Below are positions 25,812 to 34,862 of a stretch of 64,000 bases of DNA, piece by piece. Numbering within the stretch: the first letter of the stretch is position 1; the number at the start of each line of letters is the position of its first letter. The position numbers were made by a program, and so were the translations under genes. The notes under the pieces were generated by a model that was not told the DNA's origin, searched no databases, and was given only the letters and a program-made list of their open reading frames with translations. The stretch is from Haloarchaeobius sp. FL176 (GTDB lineage: Archaea > Halobacteriota > Halobacteria > Halobacteriales > Natrialbaceae): assembly GCF_024609245.1 (NCBI RefSeq), contig NZ_JANJYH010000011.1, positions 1 to 64,000 on the forward strand, in the 5' to 3' direction.

Positions 25812-27140
25812 CTACTCCGTGAGCCGCTCGACGTGGTCGATGCGGCTCTGGACGAGCTCCTCGGTGCCGATATCGTGGCGGACGTGGAAGCCCTCCTCGC
25901 CGGCGACGGCGATGGCGTCCTCGGCGATGGCCTCGGCCTCGCCGATGGTGTCGGCGACACCGACGACGGCGAACGAGCGCGAGGTCGTGGTGTAGAGCCC
26001 GTCGTCGCCCTCGTCGACGGAGGCGTAGAAGAGGAACGCGTCGCCGTCGTGCTCGGCCGCGGCTGCGGCCGCGCTCTCCTCGTCGACCTCGATGCGCGTG
26101 CCGTCCTGTGGGTCGGTCGGGTAGCCCTCCGGGACGGCGTACTTGCAGACGGTCGCACGCGACTGGAACTCGAGTTCGGGCATGCGCGAGCCACCGTCGC
26201 GGGCGCCGACGAGTACCTCGTAGAAGTCGGTGTCCAGGATGGGGAGGACGTTCATGGCCTCGGGGTCGCCGAAGCGGGCGTTGAACTCGACGACCTTCAC
26301 GCCCTCCGAGGTGAGCATGAACTGGCCGTACAGCACGCCGCGGTAGTCGTCGAGGGCCTCGACGGTCGCCTCCAGGACCTGCAGCGCCTCGAAGCTGTGC
26401 AGCTCGCTCATGAACGGGAGCTGGAACGTCGCGTCGGTGTAGCTCCCCATGCCGCCCGTGTTCGGCCCCTCGTCGCCCTCGTAGGCGCGCTTGTGGTCCT
26501 GCACGGCGGGCGTGATGAGCACGTCGTCGCCGGCTACGAGCGCCTGCACGGTGAACTCCTCGCCGACGAGACGCTCCTCGAGCACGACCTTCTCGTGGTC
26601 GGACTCGCGGAGGTAGGTCTTCGCTTCTGCTTTCGTGATCTGGTCACCGGTGACGCGGACGCCCTTCCCGCCGGTCAGCCCCGCGGGCTTGACCGCGAGG
26701 TCGCCGTCGTACTCGTCGATGTAGCCGCAGGCCAGCTCCATGTCGGTGAAGATGGCGTAGTCCGGACAGCCGGGGATGTCGTTGGCCTCCATGAACTCCC
26801 GCTGGAACGACTTGTCCGTCTCGATGCGAGCATCGGCCTGCCGCGGGCCGAACGCGTAGATGCCCGCCTCCTCCAGTGCGTCGACGACGCCCTCGGCGAG
26901 GGGCTTCTCGGGCCCGATGACCGCGAGCGTCGCGTCGACGGACTCGGCGTAGTCGACGACGGCGTCGGTGTCGCTCGTGTCGAGCGTCTCGAAGCCGTCG
27001 GTGAGCGCGGCGATACCGGGGTTCCGGTTGCCGGCGCAGGCGTAGAAATCGAACTCGTCGCGTTCCTCGGAGCGGTCGAGTGCGTACGCGATGGCGTGTT
27101 CGCGGCCGCCACCGCCGACCAGGAGCACGGTCTCTGTCAT
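25812..27140 (-). CDS. purD: phosphoribosylamine-glycine ligase
   Basis: 442 residues from ATG 27140; the longer frame is not protein-like. PurD condenses 5-phosphoribosylamine with glycine using ATP, an early step of purine synthesis. Visible signatures are the N-terminal VLLVGGGGREHAIAYAL nucleotide-fold motif and the ATP-grasp core with VKPAGLTGGKGVRV and LEERLVGEEFTVQAL. Also present are HKRAYEGDEGPNTGGMGSY and EFNARFGDPEAMNVLP. Length is normal. Monocistronic by position. A cytosolic enzyme; assignment secure. Confidence 0.95.
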   Translation of the reverse strand: MTETVLLVGGGGREHAIAYALDRSEERDEFDFYACAGNRNPGIAALTDGFETLDTSDTDAVVDYAESVDATLAVIGPEKPLAEGVVDALEEAGIYAFGPRQADARIETDKSFQREFMEANDIPGCPDYAIFTDMELACGYIDEYDGDLAVKPAGLTGGKGVRVTGDQITKAEAKTYLRESDHEKVVLEERLVGEEFTVQALVAGDDVLITPAVQDHKRAYEGDEGPNTGGMGSYTDATFQLPFMSELHSFEALQVLEATVEALDDYRGVLYGQFMLTSEGVKVVEFNARFGDPEAMNVLPILDTDFYEVLVGARDGGSRMPELEFQSRATVCKYAVPEGYPTDPQDGTRIEVDEESAAAAAAEHDGDAFLFYASVDEGDDGLYTTTSRSFAVVGVADTIGEAEAIAEDAIAVAGEEGFHVRHDIGTEELVQSRIDHVERLTE

Positions 27141-27257
27141 AGATGGAGTCGGTACGCAAGGGAGTGTAATGGTTTCGGTTCTGCCGGTTGGAAGTATGCA
27201 CGGGAGTGGATACTCACGTGGGCCTCTGACTACCCGGACAGCCTCGACTGCCCTCAC

Positions 27258-27461
27258 CTACCAGGCCGATAGCCCCGCTCCGAGCGCAACGCCGACTCCC
27301 ATCCCGATTCCGATACCGAGAGGGATGTTGTCCATCGCGACTCCGAGCGCGGCGCCGAGTCCCGCGCCGAGGGCGATGCCGACGCCCATCATCGGCCCGT
27401 CGATATCCCCGCCGTTGGCTCCCTCCTCGTCGGCTTCACCCGCGTTGGCCTCGTCCCTCAT
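27258..27461 (-). CDS. small glycine-zipper protein
   Basis: 67 residues from ATG 27461 (MRDEANAGEADEEGANGG). An acidic head is followed by two Gly/Ala-rich hydrophobic stretches, GVGIALGAGLGAALGVAM and GIGIGMGVGVALGAGL, with the GxxxG spacing of glycine-zipper helices. It probably inserts in or associates with the membrane. A frame start 14 codons upstream is possible. A second Gly-zipper protein of unrelated head sequence is at 60533-60733. Function unknown. Confidence 0.55.
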   Translation of the reverse strand: MRDEANAGEADEEGANGGDIDGPMMGVGIALGAGLGAALGVAMDNIPLGIGIGMGVGVALGAGLSAW

Positions 27462-27545
27462 GACCTCTCGTTCTCGGAGGACCGCGAAATACGCTCCGCT
27501 CACGGAGTCGGACGGTTTTACCCGTCACCGACCCAAGGATGTCGC

Positions 27546-29666
27546 ATGAGCGATCCCACAGCCCGGAACCGGCTCGACGAGGAGGCGTCGCCGTACCTGC
27601 GCCAGCACGCGGACAACCCCGTCAACTGGCAGCCCTGGGACGAGGCCGCGCTCGATGCCGCGGAAGAGCGCGACGTCCCCATCTTCCTCTCGGTCGGCTA
27701 CTCGGCGTGTCACTGGTGTCACGTCATGGAGGAGGAGAGTTTCGAGGACGGTGAAGTCGCCGAGGTGTTGAACCGCGACTTCGTCCCCATCAAGGTCGAC
27801 CGCGAGGAGCGTCCGGACCTCGACTCCATCTATCAGACCGTCTCGCAACTGGTCTCCGGCCGCGGCGGCTGGCCGCTCTCCGTCTGGCTCACGCCGGAGG
27901 GCAAACCGTTCTACGTCGGCACCTACTTCCCCCGGGAGTCGCAGCGGAACATGCCCGGGTTCCTGAACCTCCTCGGGAACATCGCGAACTCGTGGTCGAA
28001 CCCGGAGGACCGCCGGGAGATGGAGAACCGGGCCGAGCAGTGGACCCGCGCCGCGAAGGACCAGCTGGAGGAGGTGCCCTCGGCGGGCGAGGACGCCCCT
28101 GACGAGGGCGTACTGACCGACGCCGCCGACGCCGTTCTCAGAGCTGTCGACGGCGAGCACGGCGGCTTCGGCACCGGCCAGAAGTTCCCCCAGGAGGCGC
28201 GGCTGCACCTGCTGCTCCGAGCGTACGACGCCACGGGGCGGGACAGCTACCTCGACGCCGCCGCCCAGACGCTCGACGCGATGGCCGACGGCGGGCTGTA
28301 CGACCACCTCGGCGGCGGCTTTCACCGCTACTGTACCGACCGCGACTGGACCGTGCCGCACTTCGAGAAGATGCTGTACGACAACGCGGAGCTGCCCCGG
28401 ATCTTCCTCGCTGGCTACCAGCTCACCGGCGAAGAGCGCTACCGGACCGTCACCGAGGGGACCCTCGAATTCGTCGAGCGGGAACTCACGCACCCGGACG
28501 GCGGCTTCTTCTCGACGCTGGACGCCCGTTCACCCGACGAGGACGGTGAGCACGTCGAAGGTGCGTTCTACGTCTGGACACCCGCGGCTGTCCACGAAGT
28601 GCTCGACGGTGAGGACGCCGACCTGTTCTGCGACCGTTACGGCGTCACCGAGTCGGGCAACTTCGAGCACGGGCAGACCGTGCTGACCATCGACCGCGAG
28701 ATCGCGGACCTGGCCGACGAGTACGACCTCGACGCAGCGGCCGTCGAGGACCGCCTCGACGACGCCCGCGAGACGCTGTTCGAGGCCCGCGCCAACCGCC
28801 CCCGTCCCCGGCGCGACGAGAAGGTGCTCGCTGGCTGGAACGGGCTGATGGCCTCTTCGTTCGCCGAGGCCGCACTCGTCCTCGACCCGGAGTACGCCGA
28901 CGCGGCTGAGAGGGCGCTCGGGTTCGTCCGGGAGCACCTCTGGGACGCCGACTCCAGCACCCTCTCGCGGCGCTTCAAGGATGGTGATGTGAAAGGTGAC
29001 GCGTTCCTGGAGGACTACGCCTTCCTCGCCCGCGGCGCGTTCGACACGTACCAGGGGACGGGCGACCCGGACCACCTCGGCTTCGCGCTCGACCTCGCCC
29101 GCGTCGTCGTTCGGGACTTCTGGGACCCCGACGAGGGAACGGTGTTCTTCACGCCGCAGGACGGCGAGGAGCTGGTCGCGCGCCCACAGGAGCTCCGCGA
29201 CCAGTCCACCCCGTCGAGTCTCGGCGTCGCGCTCGACGTGCTCCTGTCGCTCGACGGCTTCGCACCCGACGAGGCGTTCGCCGACGTGGTGGAGTCCACG
29301 CTCGCGACCCACGGCACGCGCGTCGAGACCAGCCCGCTGGAGTACCCCTCACTCGCGCTCGTCGCGGACCGGTGGAGCGCCGGCGACGCGGAGCTGACGG
29401 TCGCGGCAGACGACCGCCCACTGCCCGAGGGATGGCGCGAGACCCTCGCCGGGACGTACCTCCCGCGGCGACTCCTGGCGCCGCGCCCACCGACCGACGA
29501 CGAGCTTGCAGGCTGGCTGGACGACCTCGAACTCGCCGAGGCACCGCCCGTCTGGGCCGACCGCGAGGCCCGCGACGGCGAGCCGACGCTGTACGCCTGC
29601 CGTGGCTTCGCCTGCTCGTCGCCGACGCACGACTTCGAAGAAGCGCTCGACTGGTTCGAGAACTAG
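27546..29666 (+). CDS. DUF255 thioredoxin-fold/(alpha/alpha)6-barrel protein (YyaL/SPATA20 family)
   Basis: 706 residues. The N-terminal thioredoxin-like DUF255 domain contains YSACHWCHVMEEESFED (CxxC at about 57-60). The middle and C terminus form an alpha/alpha-barrel like N-acylglucosamine 2-epimerases, with YDHLGGGFHRY and KVLAGWNGLM. The C-terminal tail repeats a Cys pair (YACRGFACSSPT). This is the full length of the family, found in all domains of life. A redox or sugar-modifying role is often proposed but the reaction is unproven. Its stop overlaps that of the thioredoxin-like gene on the other strand by 4 bases. Confidence 0.88.
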   Translation: MSDPTARNRLDEEASPYLRQHADNPVNWQPWDEAALDAAEERDVPIFLSVGYSACHWCHVMEEESFEDGEVAEVLNRDFVPIKVDREERPDLDSIYQTVSQLVSGRGGWPLSVWLTPEGKPFYVGTYFPRESQRNMPGFLNLLGNIANSWSNPEDRREMENRAEQWTRAAKDQLEEVPSAGEDAPDEGVLTDAADAVLRAVDGEHGGFGTGQKFPQEARLHLLLRAYDATGRDSYLDAAAQTLDAMADGGLYDHLGGGFHRYCTDRDWTVPHFEKMLYDNAELPRIFLAGYQLTGEERYRTVTEGTLEFVERELTHPDGGFFSTLDARSPDEDGEHVEGAFYVWTPAAVHEVLDGEDADLFCDRYGVTESGNFEHGQTVLTIDREIADLADEYDLDAAAVEDRLDDARETLFEARANRPRPRRDEKVLAGWNGLMASSFAEAALVLDPEYADAAERALGFVREHLWDADSSTLSRRFKDGDVKGDAFLEDYAFLARGAFDTYQGTGDPDHLGFALDLARVVVRDFWDPDEGTVFFTPQDGEELVARPQELRDQSTPSSLGVALDVLLSLDGFAPDEAFADVVESTLATHGTRVETSPLEYPSLALVADRWSAGDAELTVAADDRPLPEGWRETLAGTYLPRRLLAPRPPTDDELAGWLDDLELAEAPPVWADREARDGEPTLYACRGFACSSPTHDFEEALDWFEN

Positions 29667-30049
29667 CGTTCGTCCGCGAGCTGTTCCGCCAGCCAGACCG
29701 CGATGGGGCGGTCCTCCTCCTCGACGAATCGAGCCAGCTCGGTACCCGTCTCGCGGTCCTCGACGACGACCGTCGGGATGTACTCGATGCCGTACTCGGA
29801 GACGCCGGGGCCGACCTTCCCCCCGTCCTCGCGTTCGACCGGATAGTGCTCTACCTCCTGGACCTCGGCCGCGTCGAGTGCCGCGCCGAAGTCCGGCAGC
29901 TGGCTCCGACAGTCCTTGCACCAGTCGCCGCCCCAGACTTTGACGACGATGCGGTCCGCGAGCGCCTCCCAGACCGCGAGGGTGTCCTCGTAGGCGTCGG
30001 GCGCCCACGCGGGGTTCGGCCGCATCGTCTCGAGTTCTGCCTCGCTCAT
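29663..30049 (-). CDS. TlpA-like thioredoxin-family protein
   Basis: 128 residues from ATG 30049 (MSEAELETMRPN). The active-site motif WCKDC (near 47-51) lies in a thioredoxin fold, with the cis-proline region IPTVVV downstream. There is no signal peptide, so it acts in the cytosol as a thiol reductase or disulfide carrier. The two-residue insert is KD rather than GP, suggesting a specialised partner. It is convergent with the DUF255 gene, and the overlap of stops means transcripts collide. Confidence 0.8.
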   Translation of the reverse strand: MSEAELETMRPNPAWAPDAYEDTLAVWEALADRIVVKVWGGDWCKDCRSQLPDFGAALDAAEVQEVEHYPVEREDGGKVGPGVSEYGIEYIPTVVVEDRETGTELARFVEEEDRPIAVWLAEQLADER

Positions 30050-30177
30050 ACCCCGGCCTACCCAGCCGACGGGGAAAACGCTCCCGCTCCTCGCATGGGT
30101 TGCCGACGGTTCGCAGTCCCCGGCCACATCTGCCGCCGCCGGCCGCCCCTTAGTCGTCCGGCCCGTACGGGTCGGCG

Positions 30178-31152
30178 ATGAAACGGAGTATACTGGACGC
30201 CATCGGCTCGCCGCTGGTGCAGGTGACCTCGCCGCCGGGTGCGACGGTCGCCGCCAAGGTCGAGTCGTTCAACCCCGGCGGCTCCGCCAAGGACCGACCG
30301 GCCCGGGAGATGGTCCTCGACGCCGAGCGACGCGGGGAGATCGAGCCCGGCGACAGCCTCGTCGAGCCGACGAGCGGGAACACGGGCATCGGCATCGCGA
30401 TGGTCGGGGCGGCGCGTGGCTACGACGTGACCATCGTCATGCCGGCGGGGATGTCCGAGGAGCGAAAGGGCATCCTCCGAGCGTACGGGGCCGACATCGA
30501 ACTGGTCGACGGTGGCATGGTCGACGCCCGGGACCGCGCGGACCAGATAGAAGCGGAAACGGGTGCGTTCCAGGTCCGGCAGTTCGAGAACCCCGCCAAC
30601 CCCCGGGCGCACTACCGGACGACCGCCGAGGAGATACTGGAGCAGGTCGACGGCCGCGAGATAGACGCACTCGTCGCGGGCATCGGCACCGGCGGCACCA
30701 TCACCGGCAACGCCCGCCGGCTGAAAGAGGAGTTCCCCGACATGCGCGTCGTGGGTGTCGAGCCCGAGGACAACGCCGTGCTGACGACGGGCGAAGCCGG
30801 CGACGACGAGTTCCAGGGCATGGGCCCGGGCTTCGTCAGCGACAACCTCGACCGCGACCTCATCGACGAGGTCCGCACCGTGAACTTCGAAGCGGCCGAG
30901 GCGGAGTGCCGCCGGCTCGCCCGCGAGGAGGGCATCTTCGTCGGCCAGTCCTCCGGTGCGTCCTGTCTGAAGGCGCGCGAGGTCGCCGCCGAGATAGCGG
31001 AGCCGAGCGCGGACTGCCCGGCGTCCGGCCGCGATGCCGTCGTGCCCGGCGGCGTCGAGACCGACGGCGGCGACTACACGGACTGCCCGCTCGTCGTCAC
31101 CGTGTTCTGGGACTCCGGCGAGCGGTACATGTCCGCCGGGACGTTCGACTGA
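30178..31152 (+). CDS. cysK: PLP-dependent cysteine synthase-like enzyme
   Basis: 324 residues. A fold-type II PLP enzyme: the catalytic lysine lies in FNPGGSAKDRP, the substrate loop is PTSGNTGIGIA, and the phosphate-binding loop is GIGTGGTITGNAR. These are the signatures of O-acetylserine sulfhydrylase/cysteine synthase, which makes cysteine from O-acetylserine (or O-phosphoserine) and sulfide. Cystathionine beta-synthase-like activity cannot be excluded. A C-terminal extension (about 295-324) is short. It is the first gene on the plus strand after the thioredoxin. Confidence 0.85.
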   Translation: MKRSILDAIGSPLVQVTSPPGATVAAKVESFNPGGSAKDRPAREMVLDAERRGEIEPGDSLVEPTSGNTGIGIAMVGAARGYDVTIVMPAGMSEERKGILRAYGADIELVDGGMVDARDRADQIEAETGAFQVRQFENPANPRAHYRTTAEEILEQVDGREIDALVAGIGTGGTITGNARRLKEEFPDMRVVGVEPEDNAVLTTGEAGDDEFQGMGPGFVSDNLDRDLIDEVRTVNFEAAEAECRRLAREEGIFVGQSSGASCLKAREVAAEIAEPSADCPASGRDAVVPGGVETDGGDYTDCPLVVTVFWDSGERYMSAGTFD

Positions 31153-31155
31153 GGC

Positions 31156-32055
31156 TCAGTCGAGCGGTTCGTGGTACGTGAAATCGTACTCGTCCGCGAC
31201 CTGCCGGAGCCCCTCGGGAAACTCGCCGTTGTCGACGAGGTTGTTCCAGTTCACGGACGCTGCCGACGAGCCGGAGATCACGACGGTACCGGACGGTTCG
31301 AGCACCAGGTCGCCGACCGAATCGCGACCGAGCATCTGATGTGTCCGGACGGTCGTGCGGCCAACCTCGTACTGGCTCGTGTAGAGCGCCTGGAGGAACG
31401 CCGCGTTGGCCCACGCGAGATGCTCCTCCGTCGCTGCTTCGTTGTCCCCGATTATCGGGACGTCCTCCCAGTGCTCGTGAATCCACGCGAACTCGACCTG
31501 GTACGCCGCGTCGTTGCTCTCGACTGTCGGTTGCCCGTTCCAGTCGACGAACATCGGCCAGGGTCCGAGGAGCCCGGTCCGGTCCGACAGCAGTTCGTGA
31601 GCCGCCGAGCTCGTCAGGGCCGGCCCCCGCGGTGCCAGTTCGTACCTGAACTCCGTCGATGCGATCTCCTCGCCCTCGGCAGAGACCAGTGACACCGAGA
31701 TGGTCTGTGACGTACCTACCGTGGTTTCGAGCTCTATCGTCGGCGAATGGGTTTCACCGGCCGGGATGGTACTGGACTCCACCCGACCGTTCTCGTACTC
31801 TACGACGATGCGATAGTCGACGTTCGCTTCCACCCTCTCTATCGATATTTCTCCACCGCTGCCACGCTGGTCCGAGACTCGAATCGAGCCATCGGGTTCG
31901 GCGTCCTGGACGAACGCCGGGTCGTCGTCACCGTTCCCACCGCCAGCTGACTCCGACTCGTCGTCCGCGGTCAGACAGCCCGCGAGGAGCAGCCCGACAC
32001 CGACGCCGACGGTCCGACGGTCGACGAGGACGCTGCCGTGGTTTTGCCCGCCCAT
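31156..32055 (-). CDS. predicted haloarchaeal lipoprotein
   Basis: 299 residues from ATG 32055, chosen because the lipobox segment GVGVGLLLAGCLT then lies about 15 residues in and a TATA box sits at the right distance. After the Cys comes an acidic linker (DDESESAGGGNGDDD), an Ig-like beta region (about 45-145) and an alpha/beta C-terminal half. The twin-Arg is reduced to DRRTVG, still compatible with Tat export. No family recognised. It is convergent with cysK (3 bases between stops). Confidence 0.65.
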   Translation of the reverse strand: MGGQNHGSVLVDRRTVGVGVGLLLAGCLTADDESESAGGGNGDDDPAFVQDAEPDGSIRVSDQRGSGGEISIERVEANVDYRIVVEYENGRVESSTIPAGETHSPTIELETTVGTSQTISVSLVSAEGEEIASTEFRYELAPRGPALTSSAAHELLSDRTGLLGPWPMFVDWNGQPTVESNDAAYQVEFAWIHEHWEDVPIIGDNEAATEEHLAWANAAFLQALYTSQYEVGRTTVRTHQMLGRDSVGDLVLEPSGTVVISGSSAASVNWNNLVDNGEFPEGLRQVADEYDFTYHEPLD

Positions 32056-32078
32056 GTTAAGTGATAACATCAAACATG

Positions 32079-32088
32079 GATAAATTTC
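32079..32088 (-). promoter_or_regulatory. TATA-like box for the lipoprotein gene
   Basis: Read on the minus strand, AAATTTATCC lies about 24-33 bases before the ATG at 32055, fitting a leaderless transcript. Confidence 0.45.
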
Positions 32089-32223
32089 TTTTTCGAGCCG
32101 GGATTTCCAGTTCTGGCTGAATTTTCTCTCCGCAAACAGAACCGCGAGATAGCAGTCGAGACTCATCTCGAATGTGGCGACGCACCCGGAGAGACCTCGA
32201 CACTGGCGATTGCCGGTGAGGCT

Positions 32224-33096
32224 TCAGTCGTCCTGTTCGACCGCCGGCGGCATCCGCTCCCGGAGAAACCTCAGCAACGTCGCGTCGAACCTGTCGGGAT
32301 GCTCCCGCGTCGGCCAGTGGCCGCAGTCCTCGAAGACGACCAGCTCGGAGTCCGGAATCCCCTCGTGGGCCCGACGCGCCCACGCGACGGGGAACAGCGG
32401 GTCGGACTCGCCGTGTACCAGCAGCGTCGGCACCGCGACCTCGCCGAGCCGGTCGGCGTAGTTGGTCCGTGCGCGGCCGTCAGGGGTGATCTCGTTGCGC
32501 TGGAAGTCGGTGAACGCCCGCCCCGCCCCGCGCTGGCTGGCGCGCTCGTTGACCGCGTCGACGAACGCCTCGTCGAGCATCGAGGGGTCGTGGACGACGT
32601 TCGCGAGGCCGGTCACCGTGGCGGCGCGCGAGCTCCCGAGCATCGACCAGCCAGTCGCGTTCGCGCCGGGAACGTTGGCCAGTGCGTACAGCATCGGACC
32701 GCCGGGGACCCGCGCGCCGAGCCCGTAGCTGTCGACGAGCCCCAGCGCCCGGACGCGGTCGGGGTGGTCGAGGGTGTAGCCGAGCGCGACGGCCCCGCCC
32801 ATGGAGATGCCGACGAGGGCGAACTCGTCGAGCCCCACCGAGTCGACGAACCCCGCGAACACCTCGCGGTAGGTGTCGATGGAGTGGTCGTCGACGGGGT
32901 CGCTGTCGCCGTAGTCCGGCCAGTCCGGGGCGTACACCTGATAGTCCTCGGCGAGCGTCTCGACGGTGTGTCGCCAGGAGAGGTCGGCGTCGTCGATGCC
33001 CGCACCGTGGAGGAGGACGACGTTCGGTCCGTCGGTGCCCGCGCGCCGGTAGTGGATGCGGAGCCCGTCGACGCGGGCGATGCCGTGGCCCGTCAT
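32224..33096 (-). CDS. alpha/beta-hydrolase
   Basis: 290 residues from ATG 33096; the frame upstream overlaps the next gene and is not used. The fold signatures are VVLLHGAGIDDADLSW (oxyanion loop), nucleophile elbow GISMGGAV, acid GESDPLFP and GHWPTREHPDRF supplying the His. It hydrolyses an ester or C-C bond of unknown substrate. Its start overlaps the stop of the DUF5804 gene by 4 bases (ATGA), so the two are co-translated. Confidence 0.85.
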   Translation of the reverse strand: MTGHGIARVDGLRIHYRRAGTDGPNVVLLHGAGIDDADLSWRHTVETLAEDYQVYAPDWPDYGDSDPVDDHSIDTYREVFAGFVDSVGLDEFALVGISMGGAVALGYTLDHPDRVRALGLVDSYGLGARVPGGPMLYALANVPGANATGWSMLGSSRAATVTGLANVVHDPSMLDEAFVDAVNERASQRGAGRAFTDFQRNEITPDGRARTNYADRLGEVAVPTLLVHGESDPLFPVAWARRAHEGIPDSELVVFEDCGHWPTREHPDRFDATLLRFLRERMPPAVEQDD

Positions 33097-33563
33097 CCGG
33101 CGAACTCCTCCTCGCTGACGCGGACGACCATCGTCTCGGAGACGTCGGGCCGGAGGTCGTAGGTCGGTAGCTCGCCGTCGACCCGCTGGGCGAACAGCGG
33201 TTCGACCGGCTTCGGCGGCCCGTCCTCGGGTTCGAGCAGGCCGTACAGCTTGCAGAACTGGTCGGTCTTCCCGGGCGCGACGGCGTCGTTGCGGACCTCT
33301 GTGGCGAGCCCACGGGAGAGCCACTCCTCGTCGTCGACGCTCGGTTCGCGCACGAGCACCTCGTCCACGAACCGGACGATGTACCAGTCGAGGTCGTTCA
33401 ACAGGGAGACGGCGGCACCGAGGCTCACGGTGCGGAGCGCGATGGCGTTCTCGTAGGGCTCCCAGAGGTCGTAGGTCGACAGGGCCTCGCGCGAGGTCTC
33501 GCGCGAGAGCAGCTCGTACCGGAGGACCACGTCGGACGAGCCGATGAGACAGACGTCAGTCAC
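33093..33563 (-). CDS. conserved haloarchaeal protein (DUF5804-like)
   Basis: 156 residues, soluble, acidic. The sequence (MTDVCLIGSSDVVLRYELLS at the start, LNDLDWYIVRFVDEVLVREP in the middle) is typical of a haloarchaeal family recalled as DUF5804, of unknown function. It is upstream in a two-gene operon with the alpha/beta-hydrolase, with ATGA overlap. Confidence 0.7.
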   Translation of the reverse strand: MTDVCLIGSSDVVLRYELLSRETSREALSTYDLWEPYENAIALRTVSLGAAVSLLNDLDWYIVRFVDEVLVREPSVDDEEWLSRGLATEVRNDAVAPGKTDQFCKLYGLLEPEDGPPKPVEPLFAQRVDGELPTYDLRPDVSETMVVRVSEEEFAG

Positions 33564-33613
33564 TGCAGGCCCGTTCGTACCCAGTAGGTATGTGGATTTC
33601 GCTCGGTCCGGTG

Positions 33614-34792
33614 TCAGAACGACAGTCGCCCGGCCCGCTCGACGGCCGTCCGGGCGCGTTCGCGCAGGTCGTCGGGCTCCGCTCGCGCGATGGTCTCCGC
33701 CGACCCGTGTGTCTCGGGCTGATCGGGGACGACACGGTTACAGCCCGCCGGCACGGTCGAGTCGACGAACGTGTCGATGGCGCGGGCCTGCGAGACGATG
33801 TCGTGTTTGTCCCACGAGAACAGCGGCCGGTGGACGGGCAGGTCGATGGCCTGCGAGGTGACGGCCATGTTCTGGGCGGTCTGACTCGACTTCTGGCCGA
33901 GCGCCTCGCCCGTGAGGACGCCGACCGCACCCGTCTCCTCGGCGACGGCCTCGCCCACCATCAGCAGGAACCGGCGGAACGCGAGCATCCGGCCGGTCTC
34001 CATCGTGTCCACGAGGTCGGCGACGACGTCACCCGCCGGAACCCGCCAGAGGTCGAACGACTCGTCCGGGACCCTCGCGGAGAGCGTCCGGACGGTCTCG
34101 ACGGCGCGAGCCTCGTGGTCCGCCCCGCCGTACTCGCCGAGTTCGACGTAGACCGGCACGACGGGACTCCCTCGGCGCATCGCCTCGTACGCCGCGACGG
34201 GCGAGTCGATGCCGCCGCTGACGAGCGCGACGAGAGGCTCCTGCGTGCCGTGAGGCAGGCCACCGGGGCCGTCGTACCGGTCGCAGAAGACGAACGCCTC
34301 GTCCTCGCGGAGGTCGGCCTCGAAGACGACGTCGGGGTCGTCGAGGTCGACCACGGGGTCGAACTCGTCCTCGACGGCCTCCCAGATCGCCTGCCCGCCC
34401 GAGCGCTCCAGGTCCTCGCTGGTGTAAGGCAACGTCTTGTCCGCCCGGTTGACGCTGACCGCGAACGTTCCGTCGGTGTAGACGGCACGGCCAGCCGCCG
34501 CGAGGGCATCCTCGACGGCGCCGCGGTCCGACGGCACCGTCACTGCGGGGCTGGTCGAGACGACACCGAAGGCACGGGCGGTAGTCTCGGCGGCCCGGTC
34601 GGCCTCGCCACCCACGCCCCGAACGATGGGCCGGGACCAGTGCCGGTCTACCTCGGCCGCGATGCCGTCGGCCGCGAGCAGCGACTCGACGTGGTCCAGC
34701 AGCCGGTGCTCCATGCGTCGCTTGACCCGGGTGCTCTTGACGTTCAGGTCGCCGTGTCTGACGAGGACGGCGTCGGCACCGGGGGGATGCAT
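33614..34792 (-). CDS. thiI: tRNA 4-thiouridine synthetase/sulfurtransferase ThiI
   Basis: 392 residues. An N-terminal ferredoxin-like plus THUMP region (about 1-165) binds tRNA. The PP-loop ATP pyrophosphatase motif is LVSGGIDSPVAAYEA near 187-201. A later Cys in TVPAGCNRVV may carry persulfide. There is no rhodanese domain, as usual in archaea. The enzyme adenylates U8 of tRNA and replaces oxygen with sulfur, and may also serve thiamine thiazole synthesis. Monocistronic by position, 70 bases before the S-adenosylmethionine synthetase gene. Confidence 0.9.
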   Translation of the reverse strand: MHPPGADAVLVRHGDLNVKSTRVKRRMEHRLLDHVESLLAADGIAAEVDRHWSRPIVRGVGGEADRAAETTARAFGVVSTSPAVTVPSDRGAVEDALAAAGRAVYTDGTFAVSVNRADKTLPYTSEDLERSGGQAIWEAVEDEFDPVVDLDDPDVVFEADLREDEAFVFCDRYDGPGGLPHGTQEPLVALVSGGIDSPVAAYEAMRRGSPVVPVYVELGEYGGADHEARAVETVRTLSARVPDESFDLWRVPAGDVVADLVDTMETGRMLAFRRFLLMVGEAVAEETGAVGVLTGEALGQKSSQTAQNMAVTSQAIDLPVHRPLFSWDKHDIVSQARAIDTFVDSTVPAGCNRVVPDQPETHGSAETIARAEPDDLRERARTAVERAGRLSF

Positions 34793-34862
34793 GGTCGGCG
34801 ATAGCCAGTCGACGTATAAACCGCCGTCGGAGCGCGACGGCTGGCCCGAACGGCGCCCGGGT

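Noticed and set aside
25668-27272. 534-codon plus-strand frame across purD
   Set aside because: It is the antisense shadow of purD. The translation is Val/Asp/Gly-rich without domains, while the minus strand encodes a complete PurD.
33590-34804. 404-codon plus-strand frame over thiI
   Set aside because: ThiI on the minus strand has all motifs; the plus frame arises from GC-rich codon bias.
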